Shown here piece by piece: positions 1 to 9,597 of a DNA stretch of 16,889 nucleotides (the first letter of the stretch is position 1; each line of letters opens with the position of its first letter). This DNA is from PBB1 sp031380885 (GTDB lineage Bacteria; Pseudomonadota; Gammaproteobacteria; Burkholderiales; Burkholderiaceae_C). The stretch covers positions 1-16,889 of the forward strand of contig JANMXL010000200.1 in NCBI GenBank assembly GCA_031380885.1, read 5' to 3'. A model generated the notes under the pieces. The model saw only the letters and a list, made by a program, of their open reading frames with translations. It was not told the DNA's origin and ran no database searches. Both the position numbers and the translations under genes were made by a program.

Positions 1-525
1 GACCGGCACGTGATCGAGGCGCCGGCGCGCATCTTCGACAGCCAGGACGAACTGCTCAAGGCGTTCTCGTCCGGGGAGCTGGAGCGCGCTTGCCATGAAG
101 GCGCCTCCAAAGGCCTGGTGTGCGTGTTGCGCTGGCAGGGCCCGCAGGCCAACGGGATGCCGGAGCTGCACAAGCTGACGCCGCCGCTCGCAGTGCTGCA
201 AGGCCAGGGCTGGCGCGTGGCGCTCGTGACGGACGGACGCATGAGCGGCGCTTCTGGCAAGGTGCCGGCGGCGATCCACGTCTCGCCCGAAGCAGCGGCG
301 GGCGGACCGCTGGCGAAGCTGCGTGACGGTGATGTCGTGCGTGTCGACGCCGAGGCGGGGACCTTGCAGGCCATGGTGTCCGAAGCCGACTGGGCGGCAC
401 GCGAGTGCGCCGCCATGCCCGAAGCGCTGCGCAGCGCCAATGGGCGCGGTATCGGCCGCGAGCTGTTCTCCGCCTTCCGCCGAAACGCGCTGGCAGCGGA
501 GCAAGGGGCCTGCACATGGCTGTGA
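1..525 (+). CDS. edd: Phosphogluconate dehydratase, C-terminal part (5' truncated by window)
   Basis: This is the last 174 codons of 6-phosphogluconate dehydratase, the first dedicated enzyme of the Entner-Doudoroff pathway. It is a cytosolic Fe-S enzyme of the IlvD/Edd family that converts 6-phosphogluconate to 2-keto-3-deoxy-6-phosphogluconate. The reading frame is open from base 1, so the start lies outside the window, and the ligands for the cluster are not in this part. What is visible is the family's C-terminal domain: a run reading MPELHKLTPPLAVLQGQG, then ALVTDGRMSGASGKVPAAIH, which is the highly conserved DGR.SG..G.. signature, then the GGPLAKLRDGDVVRVD segment. The stop codon at 523-525 overlaps the start of eda, so the two are almost certainly translated from one mRNA. 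The eda partner separates this from dihydroxy-acid dehydratase (IlvD), the other family member it could be. Confidence 0.95.
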   Translation, partial: DRHVIEAPARIFDSQDELLKAFSSGELERACHEGASKGLVCVLRWQGPQANGMPELHKLTPPLAVLQGQGWRVALVTDGRMSGASGKVPAAIHVSPEAAAGGPLAKLRDGDVVRVDAEAGTLQAMVSEADWAARECAAMPEALRSANGRGIGRELFSAFRRNALAAEQGACTWL

Positions 526-1178
526 CGCAACCAGCATCGGGCGATCCGCTCACCCCGTTGCAGGTGATGACGCACGCCCCCGTTATTCCCGTCATCGTGC
601 TGTCCGTCATTGCGCATGCGGTGCCGCTTGCGCGTGCGCTGGTCGCAGGCGGCATCCGCATGCTTGAAGTGACGCTGCGGACCCCGGTCGCCCTCGCGTG
701 CATCGAGCGGATCGCGAAGGAGGTGCCAGAGGCGGTCGTCGGTGCCGGCACGGTCCGCAGCGCCGCCGATGCGCAAGCGGCGGCACTGGCGGGTGCCCGG
801 TTCGCGGTCAGCCCCGGCTACATCCACGCCATCGGCAAAGCCTGCCATGCGGCCGGCCTGCCGCTCCTGCCAGGCGTTGCGACCGGTACCGAGATCCTGG
901 CAGCGCAGCAGGATGGTTATTCGGCGCTCAAATTCTTCCCCGCGCTGCAGGCTGGTGGAGCGGCGATGCTCAGGGCCTGGCAGGGACCCTTCGGCGACGT
1001 GAAGTTCTGCCCCACGGGCGGCGTGACGGCGGCGAACGCAGGCGAGTTCCTTGAGTTGTCGAACGTGGTGTGCGTCGGCGGCTCCTGGCTCACGCCGGCG
1101 GATGCGGTTGCAAAGGGCGACTGGGCGCGCATCACGCAGCTGGCGCGCGAAGCCTGCCGGCTGCGTGCGCGGGGCTGA
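516..1178 (+). CDS. eda: 2-keto-3-deoxy-6-phosphogluconate (KDPG) aldolase
   Basis: This is a 220-residue class I aldolase that splits KDPG into pyruvate and glyceraldehyde-3-phosphate, the second Entner-Doudoroff step, in the cytosol. Sequence marks are the catalytic-base glutamate in MLEVTLRT (about Glu51), the GAGTV turn (77-80), the Schiff-base lysine in SALKFFPA (about Lys139) and the phosphate-binding CPTGGV near 165-170. Its length is close to that of the E. coli enzyme. The frame is open well upstream, but the ATG at 516 is preferred because it gives the normal family length. It overlaps the edd stop by 10 nt, which implies translational coupling. The last codons end exactly where the convergent gloA gene ends: the TGA at 1176-1178 abuts the gloA stop at 1179-1181. 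Some family members also act as 4-hydroxy-2-oxoglutarate aldolase, and the sequence cannot exclude that side activity. Confidence 0.96.
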   Translation: MAVTQPASGDPLTPLQVMTHAPVIPVIVLSVIAHAVPLARALVAGGIRMLEVTLRTPVALACIERIAKEVPEAVVGAGTVRSAADAQAAALAGARFAVSPGYIHAIGKACHAAGLPLLPGVATGTEILAAQQDGYSALKFFPALQAGGAAMLRAWQGPFGDVKFCPTGGVTAANAGEFLELSNVVCVGGSWLTPADAVAKGDWARITQLAREACRLRARG

Positions 1179-1574
1179 TCAGGCGGCTTCGCCCTTGCGC
1201 TCGATCAGTTCGATCTTGTAGCCGTCCGGGTCGGTGACGAAGGCGATCACCGTGTCGCCGCCCTTGACCGGGCCGGGTTCCCGCGTGATGTTGCCGCCGC
1301 CGCTGCGGATCCGTTCGCACGCGGAGTAGATGTCCGGCACGCCGAGCGCGATGTGGCCGTAGGCAGTACCCAGCTCATAGCCGGCGACGCCGTGGTTGTA
1401 TGTCAGCTCCAGTTCGGCCTGGTCCGGATTCCTGCCGTAGCCGACGAAGGCCAGCGAATACTTCTGCTCGGGACGTTCCGTCGTGCGCAGCAGTTTCATG
1501 CCGAGCAGGCCGGTGTAGAAGTCGATCGAACGCTGCAGGTCGCCGACGCGCAGCATGGTGTGTAGCAATTTCAT
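1179..1574 (-). CDS. gloA: Lactoylglutathione lyase (glyoxalase I)
   Basis: This is a 131-residue glyoxalase I of the VOC (vicinal oxygen chelate) fold. It isomerises the hemithioacetal of methylglyoxal and glutathione to S-lactoylglutathione, the first step of methylglyoxal detoxification in the cytosol. The four metal ligands of the Ni-type bacterial enzyme appear at the same positions as in E. coli GloA: His5 (MKLLHTM), Glu56 (AELELTYNHG), His74 (YGHIALGV) and Glu122 (YKIELIE). The protein lacks the C-terminal extension of the Zn-type enzymes and has the short bacterial length. The ATG at 1574 is the only start that places His5 correctly. The gene lies 74 bp downstream of the HDOD gene on the same strand, so it may be co-transcribed, although the gap is large enough for its own promoter. 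It ends head-on against eda with no intergenic base. Confidence 0.97.
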   Translation of the reverse strand: MKLLHTMLRVGDLQRSIDFYTGLLGMKLLRTTERPEQKYSLAFVGYGRNPDQAELELTYNHGVAGYELGTAYGHIALGVPDIYSACERIRSGGGNITREPGPVKGGDTVIAFVTDPDGYKIELIERKGEAA

Positions 1575-1648
1575 CGCAGGTGCCCCTGGAAAGTGGAAAC
1601 ACCCGATAGCCTAACGGTGAATCGGTTCGGCGCGTGGCGCGGCCGCAT

Positions 1649-2734
1649 TCAATCCGCGCGTGTCACCGTCAGGTAGCAGGCCTGCACGCGCGGCGGCAGG
1701 CTCATCAGCGTGGCGTCCATGCCGTCGGGCAGGCGGGCATCGCAGACCAGTGCGTGCAGTGAAGCCAGGCCATGCGCGCGTTGCAACGACAGGGCCAGCG
1801 GCGAGCGCGCGGCGGCGAGGCCGCCGGTCTCGATTTCATCGGCCATGGCGACCAGCGGCATGCTCAGTTGCCACGGCCGCATCAGCTTGCAAAACAGCGC
1901 ATCGCGGCGCACGGCGAGCGCATGCGCCATAGCCGGGGCGATCAAACGGGGTGTCTCGATCACAGCGGTGCCCAGGCAGTCGAGTGCACGCAGCAGCGCG
2001 GTCCAGCCGGTGTCGTGCAGCATGCCGGCCAGGTAGCCATCGAGCGGGTCCAACCCTTCCGTGGCGGCCAGCGCAGAACACAGGCGGGCCTTGAATTCGG
2101 CATTGATCCAGATCTGCGGCGCCGCCAGCGCCGACAGCGAGGCGCCGCGCACGTTGAAGATGGGCCGCAGCACCGATTTCGCGATGACGCGACGCAGGTG
2201 ATCGGCGCCGATGGACAGCACCGCCTGCGACAGCTCGACGATCGGTTCGCGGCTGCCACGATGAGAGCCGTTGGCCGCGCGAATGACCTCGGCGGCCAGC
2301 ACCGCGTCCTTGCCGATGCGCGCGGCGACCTCGACCGAGACGTAATGGTCGTCACGCAGACTTCGCATCAGCTGTGGCAGCACCTGCGGCGCGCGCGGCA
2401 GCAGGGCGTTGCGTTGCGGGTCGGATTGGATGACCTCGTCGAGGCGTGCCAGCATCGACAGCGCCTGCTCGTCGAGGGTGGCTGCGCCACTCGATGCATC
2501 AATGCCGACCGAGGGCGTCGCCTCAGCCTTCGGTTGAGACAGCAGCCAGGCGAAAAACGGCGACGTCACATCGGCCATCTCCGCGGCGGGGGCGACCGCT
2601 TCTGGCGCAGGTGGCACTGCAGTGAGCGTGCCTGCGCTGGCCACCGGCCGGGACCGCGGCGATGCCACGCGTTCAGCGGTGGCGCGGGGACGCCGCCAGA
2701 GGCTCAGCGCAAGGGGCCATCGAAACATGGACAT
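1649..2734 (-). CDS. HDOD-domain protein
   Basis: This is a protein of about 361 residues with a single HDOD domain, a metal-hydrolase-related fold found in bacterial signalling and stress regulators. Its biochemical activity is usually unknown. The domain begins near residue 110 (LPRAPQVLPQLMRSLRDDHY) and continues through a helical repeat (ARIGKDAVLAAEVIRAANGS, then SQAVLSIGADHLRRVIAKSV). It includes a GYLAGMLHDTG segment near 233-243 that resembles the HD motif region. The first 100 or so residues are Ala/Pro-rich and probably disordered, with no signal peptide or membrane segment. The frame is open up to 2791. The ATG at 2734 is preferred because a weak purine-rich stretch (CGAGCG) precedes it and the translation MSMFRWPL starts cleanly; the ATG at 2728 is equally possible. 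No GGDEF, EAL or receiver domain is attached, so the partner and signal are unknown. gloA follows downstream on the same strand. Confidence 0.85.
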   Translation of the reverse strand: MSMFRWPLALSLWRRPRATAERVASPRSRPVASAGTLTAVPPAPEAVAPAAEMADVTSPFFAWLLSQPKAEATPSVGIDASSGAATLDEQALSMLARLDEVIQSDPQRNALLPRAPQVLPQLMRSLRDDHYVSVEVAARIGKDAVLAAEVIRAANGSHRGSREPIVELSQAVLSIGADHLRRVIAKSVLRPIFNVRGASLSALAAPQIWINAEFKARLCSALAATEGLDPLDGYLAGMLHDTGWTALLRALDCLGTAVIETPRLIAPAMAHALAVRRDALFCKLMRPWQLSMPLVAMADEIETGGLAAARSPLALSLQRAHGLASLHALVCDARLPDGMDATLMSLPPRVQACYLTVTRAD

Positions 2735-3066
2735 GGAATCGCTCGTGCAGGTTGAATGTCGCCAAAGTATGGCCAGCGCGCAGCGAGGCAATCCGCGGTG
2801 TTGCGGTCAATTCACCGGTCAGATCCAGGCTTGGCGCGGCGGTCGGGCCTGGGTGCTGGGGGCTGCACTGAATAGGCCTTGTTCTGCGCGCGATCGATGT
2901 GGTGGGGTGTCATGTTCCGTTCATGTCCCCCGGGGCCGGATCACCGTCCATTTGCTTCGGCTCGCGCGGACCGACGCATGCTCGGCCATGTTTCCCAACG
3001 TCGGCAATGGGCAGGTAGAGCGCATTCGAACTGCACGAAGCTGGCATTGCCTTACAGCGGCAACTG
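2735..3066. other. Gene-free interval between the HDOD and MBL genes
   Basis: This stretch of about 330 bp has no convincing coding sequence on either strand. The open frames crossing it lack family resemblance and run into neighbouring genes in other frames. It should hold the promoter of the HDOD gene at its left end and the transcript end of the MBL gene at its right end. A candidate promoter (2764-2791) and one arm of an inverted repeat (3043-3053) are listed separately. A GC-rich block near 2926-2940 (CCCCCGGGGCC) is self-complementary but has no T-run, so it is not called a terminator. Confidence 0.6.
2764..2791 (-). promoter_or_regulatory. Candidate sigma-70-like promoter for the HDOD gene
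   Basis: Read on the minus strand, TTGCCT (2791-2786) and TACTTT (2769-2764) are separated by 16 bp and lie about 30 bp upstream of the proposed ATG at 2734. The hexamers match the consensus only partly (4 of 6 and 3 of 6). In a GC-rich genome such matches arise often, so this is a weak proposal based on position and relative AT content. Confidence 0.25.
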
Positions 3067-3088
3067 CTATGACTTCAAAGGCAATGCC
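3043..3088 (-). repeat. 11-bp inverted repeat spanning the stop codon of the MBL gene
   Basis: GGCATTGCCTT (3043-3053) and AAGGCAATGCC (3078-3088) are perfect reverse complements separated by 24 bp, and the MBL stop codon (3067-3069) lies in the spacer. A shorter, competing stem is possible between TTGCC (3047-3051) and GGCAA (3059-3063). No U-tract follows on the minus strand, so this is not a standard intrinsic terminator. It could still form a stable mRNA 3' end structure. Confidence 0.5.
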
Positions 3089-4044
3089 GCATCCAGCCAG
3101 CCCGCCATGCCTTGCGCGTTGAGTTCGATGTCCATGGCCAGCAAGCCGAGCGTGCGCTCGCGCGGCAGCGTGTTGCCCAGCTCCTGCAGCCGCTGCAGGT
3201 ACAGCGCGGTCAGGCCGGCCGTCAGTGCGGTGTGGCGCGCCTCGGGTGCCAGCGATTGCGACCGAATGCGCTCGCCCAACGCCACCACCGCGTCGAGTTG
3301 CGCCAGCAGGCCGCGGCCGAGTGTCGCAACGTTGCCGATGCAGCCGTAGTGCGTCAGGTACATGCGCCGTGGTTGCTGCGCCAGCATCCGTTCGATCGAT
3401 GTGCGCAGCGCCGCAGGGTCGAACTGCGTCGGTGTCGTCGTCGGTAACAGCCACTCGCCTTGCGGCGTGTCGAACTCGCGGTATGACAGCCCGAAGGTGT
3501 CGCCGGTGAAGAAGCCCTGGCTGCGTTCGTCCCAAATGCAGTGGTGGTGGCGGGCGTGGCCCGGCGTGTCGAACAGCGTCAGCGGTCGGCCAGCCAGCGC
3601 GATCACCATGCCGTCGGCACTTTCAACGACGCGGCGGGCCTCCACCGGCACCACCGTGCCGTAGGCGCGCCGTACCTCCTCGTCGCCGTACACCGCCCGC
3701 GCGCTGCCGAGCAGCACCGTCGGGTTGATCAGGTGCCGCGCACCCCGTGGGTGCGCCAGCAACTGCGCCGCAGGCAATTCGGCCATCAGGGCACCGGCAC
3801 CACCAGCGTGATCCAGGTGCACATGCGTCGGGATCACCCAGTCCACTGCGTCGCGCGACACACCGGCTGCATCCAGCGCCGCCAGCAGCCGCGGCACCGC
3901 CAGGCTGGTGCCGGTGTCGATGAAGGCCGCACGCCCTTGCTCGACCATCAGGTAGGCCGCATCGAACATCGGCCGCTGGTAGCCGGTGTCGATCAACCAG
4001 ATGCCGTGGCCGAGCAGGGTGGCGTGGTCAGAGCGGGAAGCCAT
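3067..4044 (-). CDS. MBL-fold metallo-hydrolase (ST1585-like)
   Basis: This is a metallo-beta-lactamase-fold hydrolase of about 325 residues; the substrate cannot be read from the sequence. The metal-binding set is complete. With the start at 4044 it has THVHLDHAGG (His74, His76, Asp78, His79), TPGHARHHH (His163), FFTGDTFG (Asp182) and LTHYGC (His232). The N-terminal strand GHGIWLIDTGYQRPMFDAAY and the later FGLSYREFDTPQG stretch recall the ST1585-like MBL subgroup often annotated simply as hydrolase. There is no signal peptide, so it is probably cytosolic. The frame is open to 4125, but starts upstream of 4044 would run into the leader and start codon of the divergent yffB-like gene and add a low-quality N-terminus. 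The ATG at 4092 is a possible alternative. It ends with TAG at 3067-3069, inside an inverted repeat. Confidence 0.85.
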   Translation of the reverse strand: MASRSDHATLLGHGIWLIDTGYQRPMFDAAYLMVEQGRAAFIDTGTSLAVPRLLAALDAAGVSRDAVDWVIPTHVHLDHAGGAGALMAELPAAQLLAHPRGARHLINPTVLLGSARAVYGDEEVRRAYGTVVPVEARRVVESADGMVIALAGRPLTLFDTPGHARHHHCIWDERSQGFFTGDTFGLSYREFDTPQGEWLLPTTTPTQFDPAALRTSIERMLAQQPRRMYLTHYGCIGNVATLGRGLLAQLDAVVALGERIRSQSLAPEARHTALTAGLTALYLQRLQELGNTLPRERTLGLLAMDIELNAQGMAGWLDAALPLKS

Positions 4045-4111
4045 GGGCGGTGTTCCGGGTTTCGGGGCGAGGCAGTGTAGGGTCTGCGCCATCGCTTCGA
4101 GCAGGAACACC

Positions 4112-4462
4112 ATGACCATCACCATTTACGGCATCCCGAACTGCGACACCGTGAAGAAGGCGCGCGCCTGGCTGCAAGACCGCGACTTGGCCTGCACCTT
4201 CCACGACTACAAGAAGCAAGGCGTGCCGCTGCCTCAGCTCGACGCGTGGATGCATGCGGTTGGCTGGGAGGCATTGCTCAACCGCAAGGGCACCACCTGG
4301 CGCAAGCTCGATTCAGCGCAGCAGGCCGCTGTGAACGATGCGGCCAGTGCGCGTGCGCTGATGCTCGCGCAGCCCAGCGTGATCAAGCGCCCGGTGGTCG
4401 AGCACCCGGGCGGGTTGCTGGTCGGCTTCGATCCCGAAGCGTGGGGCAGGGCGCTCGCCTGA
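4112..4462 (+). CDS. yffB: ArsC-family (YffB-like) thioredoxin-fold protein
   Basis: This is a 116-residue protein of the ArsC/Spx family, closest in memory to E. coli YffB. Shared stretches are YGIPNCDTVKKARAWL at the N-terminus with a single active-site-type cysteine (Cys11), FHDYKKQGV, the central GWEALLNRKGTTWRKLD, the DAASARALML helix and the IKRPV loop that closes the fold. YffB-type proteins are described as possible glutathione-dependent thiol reductases, and arsenate reduction is not demonstrated for them. No ars genes are nearby, so an arsenic role should not be assumed. The start at 4112 is supported by an AGGA Shine-Dalgarno (4103-4106) and by the fold beginning immediately with MTITIYG. 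It is divergent from the MBL gene and converges on acnA with a 34-bp gap. Confidence 0.92.
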   Translation: MTITIYGIPNCDTVKKARAWLQDRDLACTFHDYKKQGVPLPQLDAWMHAVGWEALLNRKGTTWRKLDSAQQAAVNDAASARALMLAQPSVIKRPVVEHPGGLLVGFDPEAWGRALA

Positions 4463-4496
4463 GCCACCCCGCGCCGCACGGCCCGTTCCACCGCGC

Positions 4497-7397
<2,901 letters not shown>

Positions 7398-7465
7398 GGG
7401 GCGCTCCTGGTGAGAGGGTTTGATGCGGGTGTCGATCATTGTGGACGGGTGGTATGTTGCAGTCC

Positions 7466-8923
7466 ATGGACCCGATCAGCTTCTTCTGGCACGACTACGA
7501 AACCTTCGGCGTGGTGCCCCGCCGCGACCGCCCTGCGCAGTTCGCCGGCCTGCGCACCGATGCCGACCTGAACGAGATCGGCGAGCCCCTCACTCTGTAC
7601 TGCCAGCCCGCGTCCGACACGCTGCCCGACCCCGAGAGCTGCCTGCTGACCGGCATCACACCACAGGTGTGCACAGCACGCGGCGTGCCTGAATACGCCT
7701 TTGCCGCGGCGATCGAGGCGGAACTGGCGAAGCCGGGCACGATCGGCGTGGGCTACAACTCGATCCGCTTCGACGACGAGGTGACCCGCTTCCTGTTCTG
7801 GCGCAACCTGATCGACCCCTACGCCCGCGAATGGCAGAACCAGTGCGGCCGCTGGGATTTGCTGGACGTGGTGCGCTGCGCCTATGCGCTGCGGCCCGAC
7901 GGCATCAGCTGGCCCACGCACGACGATGGCCGGCCGTCGTTCAAGCTCGAACACCTGACTGTGGCCAACGGCATCGCGCACGAGGCTGCGCATGACGCGC
8001 TGTCGGACGTGCGCGCCACCGTGGCGCTGGCCCGGCTCATCAAGGACAAGCAACCGAAGCTGTGGGACTTCTGCCTGCGCCTGCGCAAGAAAGACGCCGT
8101 CACCGAGGAAATGGCCAATGCGCAGAAGGCCGGCCAGCCGTTCCTGCATGTGTCGGGCATGTACCCGCCCGATCGCGGCTGCATCGCCGTCGTGTGGCCG
8201 CTGGCGCCGCACCCGACGAACAAGAACGAGGTCATCGTCTGGGACCTGGCCGAAGATCCCGGCGTGCTGCGCTCGCTGAACGCCGAGACGATCCGCCAGC
8301 GCATGTTCAGCCGCGCCGATGCGCTGCCCGAGGGCGTGACGCGGCTACCGATCAAGACGATTCATCTGAATAAGTCACCGGTGGTGATCGGCAACCTGAA
8401 GACGCTGAGCCCCGAGATGGCCGCGCGCTGGGGCATCGACATCGTGCAGGCCCGCAAGCATGCCGACGTGGCAGCCCACCAGACCGCGTTGCTGGCTGGG
8501 CTGTGGCCCGAGGTGTTCGAGCGTCCGGCAGCTGAAGGCCGGCCCGATGTCGATGAAGATTTGTACGGCGGCTTCATCGGCAACGACGACCGGCGCCTGC
8601 TGCAGCGGCTGCGTGGGTTGCCGCCGCAGACGCTCGCCGAGCAGCGCCCGGCTTTTGCCGATGGCCGCCTCACAGAGTTGCTGTTCCGCTACCGCGCCCG
8701 CAATTTCCCGCAGACGCTGACCGAGGCCGAACAGCAGCAATGGCACGAGCACCGTGCGCACCGCTTGCACGACGGCGCCGGCGGTGGCCTGACGCTCGCT
8801 GCGTTCTTCGAGCGCATCGACCAGCTCGGCGAGGCGCTGCCCGACCCCGACGACGAACGCGCGCAGTGCATCCTGGGCGACCTTGTGGATTACGCGACAG
8901 AGATCGCGCCGGACCGGGACTGA
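7466..8923 (+). CDS. sbcB: Exodeoxyribonuclease I
   Basis: This is a 485-residue 3'-to-5' single-strand DNA exonuclease of the DEDDh (DnaQ) superfamily, acting in recombination and mismatch-repair excision. All catalytic residues are present with a constant 5-residue offset from the E. coli numbering: Asp10 and Glu12 (FFWHDYETFG), Asp103 (YNSIRFDDEVTRF), and His176 and Asp181 (HDALSDVRATVALARL). The remainder carries the SH3-like and helical C-terminal parts of ExoI, with DEDLYGGFIGNDDRRLL and ELLFRYRARNFPQTL. The ATG at 7466 gives the usual N-terminus. An ATG at 7454 and a TTG at 7439 lie in frame upstream but add non-family residues, and no strong Shine-Dalgarno decides between them. It ends 15 bp from the convergent relE-like gene. 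It shares a function with mutL further along, but the two are not in one operon. Confidence 0.96.
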   Translation: MDPISFFWHDYETFGVVPRRDRPAQFAGLRTDADLNEIGEPLTLYCQPASDTLPDPESCLLTGITPQVCTARGVPEYAFAAAIEAELAKPGTIGVGYNSIRFDDEVTRFLFWRNLIDPYAREWQNQCGRWDLLDVVRCAYALRPDGISWPTHDDGRPSFKLEHLTVANGIAHEAAHDALSDVRATVALARLIKDKQPKLWDFCLRLRKKDAVTEEMANAQKAGQPFLHVSGMYPPDRGCIAVVWPLAPHPTNKNEVIVWDLAEDPGVLRSLNAETIRQRMFSRADALPEGVTRLPIKTIHLNKSPVVIGNLKTLSPEMAARWGIDIVQARKHADVAAHQTALLAGLWPEVFERPAAEGRPDVDEDLYGGFIGNDDRRLLQRLRGLPPQTLAEQRPAFADGRLTELLFRYRARNFPQTLTEAEQQQWHEHRAHRLHDGAGGGLTLAAFFERIDQLGEALPDPDDERAQCILGDLVDYATEIAPDRD

Positions 8924-8938
8924 AGGGCCCTCAGCCGC

Positions 8939-9208
8939 TCATCGATACACATCGCGCCGGTTACCGACTTCGATCACGAGCACGCACAAGCGGTCGTCTT
9001 GAATGTCGCAAATGATTCGGTAGTCGCCAACACGATAGCGCCAGTAAACACCGAGTTGTGGGCCGGTGAGTGCTTTGCCGGTGGCGCGCGGGTCGCCGAG
9101 TAGCGCCAGCCGGTAGCGCAGAAACGCAGTGATGCGTCGGGCGTCGGCTTTGTCGAATTTGGCGAGCTGCTTGGTGGCCGTGGTGGTCAGCTCAATCTGC
9201 CAAGCCAA
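8939..9208 (-). CDS. RelE/ParE-family toxin (type II TA, mRNA interferase-like)
   Basis: This is an 89-residue RelE-superfamily toxin. The pattern is a short beta strand (AWQIELTTTATKQL), two helices (KFDKADARRITAFLRYRLA), then the characteristic GVYWRYRVGDYRIICDIQDD and a final strand VLVIEVGNRRDVYR. Family members usually cleave mRNA in the ribosomal A site, and the Arg/Tyr-rich end fits that, although this protein's target is unproved. The start is a TTG at 9208, 17 bases inside the upstream antitoxin gene. It is chosen because the family normally begins M-A-W-x-I-E, and longer frames only read through antitoxin sequence. The frame overlap implies translational coupling, with the antitoxin made first. 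It converges on sbcB with 15 bp between them, leaving no room for a terminator outside the coding ends. Confidence 0.88.
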   Translation of the reverse strand: MAWQIELTTTATKQLAKFDKADARRITAFLRYRLALLGDPRATGKALTGPQLGVYWRYRVGDYRIICDIQDDRLCVLVIEVGNRRDVYR

Positions 9209-9419
9209 GATCGCGCTCCACCTCGTCCAGCGTGTAGACGCGTTCTTCGCCCTTGCGCACCCGCTCCATCGTCCCAGCGGCAAGGTAATAGTCTTCCAAG
9301 TCTTGCAAGCCGTTGGTGACCAGCTCACGCAGGTAGTACGCCTTGGTGCGGCCGGTCTGGGCTGCCAGCTGGTCCAGCCGCTGCTCGATGGCCGGGTCGA
9401 GTCGGATGGAAGTTGCCAT
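9192..9419 (-). CDS. RelB-like ribbon-helix-helix antitoxin
   Basis: This is a 75-residue antitoxin that should bind and neutralise the toxin encoded immediately downstream and repress their promoter. The N-terminus MATSIRLDPAIEQRLDQLA is a ribbon-helix-helix DNA-binding motif: a short strand with alternating polar residues, then two helices (EQRLDQLAAQTGRTKAYYLR and beyond). The C-terminal half (RKGEERVYTLDEVERDLGLAD) is acidic and is the likely toxin-wrapping tail. The length is typical. The ATG at 9419 is the only sensible start; its upstream purine stretch (GAGCG) is a poor Shine-Dalgarno. The coding DNA here and upstream contains more A/T-rich words than the flanking sbcB, in keeping with horizontal gain, though this was judged by eye. 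Confidence 0.88.
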   Translation of the reverse strand: MATSIRLDPAIEQRLDQLAAQTGRTKAYYLRELVTNGLQDLEDYYLAAGTMERVRKGEERVYTLDEVERDLGLAD

Positions 9420-9435
9420 GTCAGCGCTCGATTGA

Positions 9436-9454
9436 ATACATGTAGTCAGTGTAT
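9436..9454 (-). promoter_or_regulatory. Candidate operator/promoter of the relBE-like pair
   Basis: ATACA (9436-9440) and TGTAT (9450-9454) form a 5-bp dyad with a 9-bp spacer, starting 17 bp upstream of the antitoxin ATG. The minus-strand word TACACT (9453-9448) inside it resembles a -10 hexamer. RHH antitoxins usually bind such short dyads over their own promoter. The assignment rests on position and symmetry only. Confidence 0.35.
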
Positions 9455-9497
9455 CGCGTTATCGCATCAATCCTTCAGTGGTGTCGCCGTCCAGCCC

Positions 9498-9579
9498 TCA
9501 CCCAAACACCTCATCCCCCGCAGATACCGCCACTGCCCAACCGGCAGATCGCCCAGCATCACGCTGCCGATGCGCACGC
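9498..9579 (-). pseudogene. Orphan fragment: 3' end of an rluF-like gene (direct repeat copy A)
   Basis: These 82 bp match the last 83 bp of the intact rluF-like gene (10771-10853), with one deleted base and four substitutions. Read on the minus strand the fragment encodes VRIGSVMLGDLPVGQWRYLR. A missing A after GGGGG (near 9515) then shifts the frame, so the intact ending GNEVFG plus stop is lost. Restoring that base gives a TGA stop exactly where the intact gene has TAA. The three other substitutions are all synonymous (Leu CTG/TTG, Val GTT/GTC, Gly GGG/GGA). Clear similarity stops at the stop codon on one side and near 9579 on the other, 18 bp from the fic stop codon. It has no start of its own and is a remnant, not a gene. 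Confidence 0.85.
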
Positions 9580-9597
9580 ACTGAAGTACCAGTTTTT

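Noticed and set aside
1772..2755. Plus-strand open frame of 327 codons antisense to the HDOD gene
   Set aside because: Arg/Gln/His-rich shadow frame with no motifs. The minus-strand frame has a recognisable HDOD domain.
2921..3535. Minus-strand frame of 204 codons crossing the gene-free interval
   Set aside because: It overlaps the MBL gene in another frame and shows no domain. It is probably an accident of high GC.
4045..4125. Longer N-terminus for the MBL protein (starts at 4125 or 4092)
   Set aside because: It would overlap or crowd the well-supported start and Shine-Dalgarno of the divergent yffB-like gene, and the repeated Met-Val codons are not family-like. The 4092 start is kept only as an alternative.
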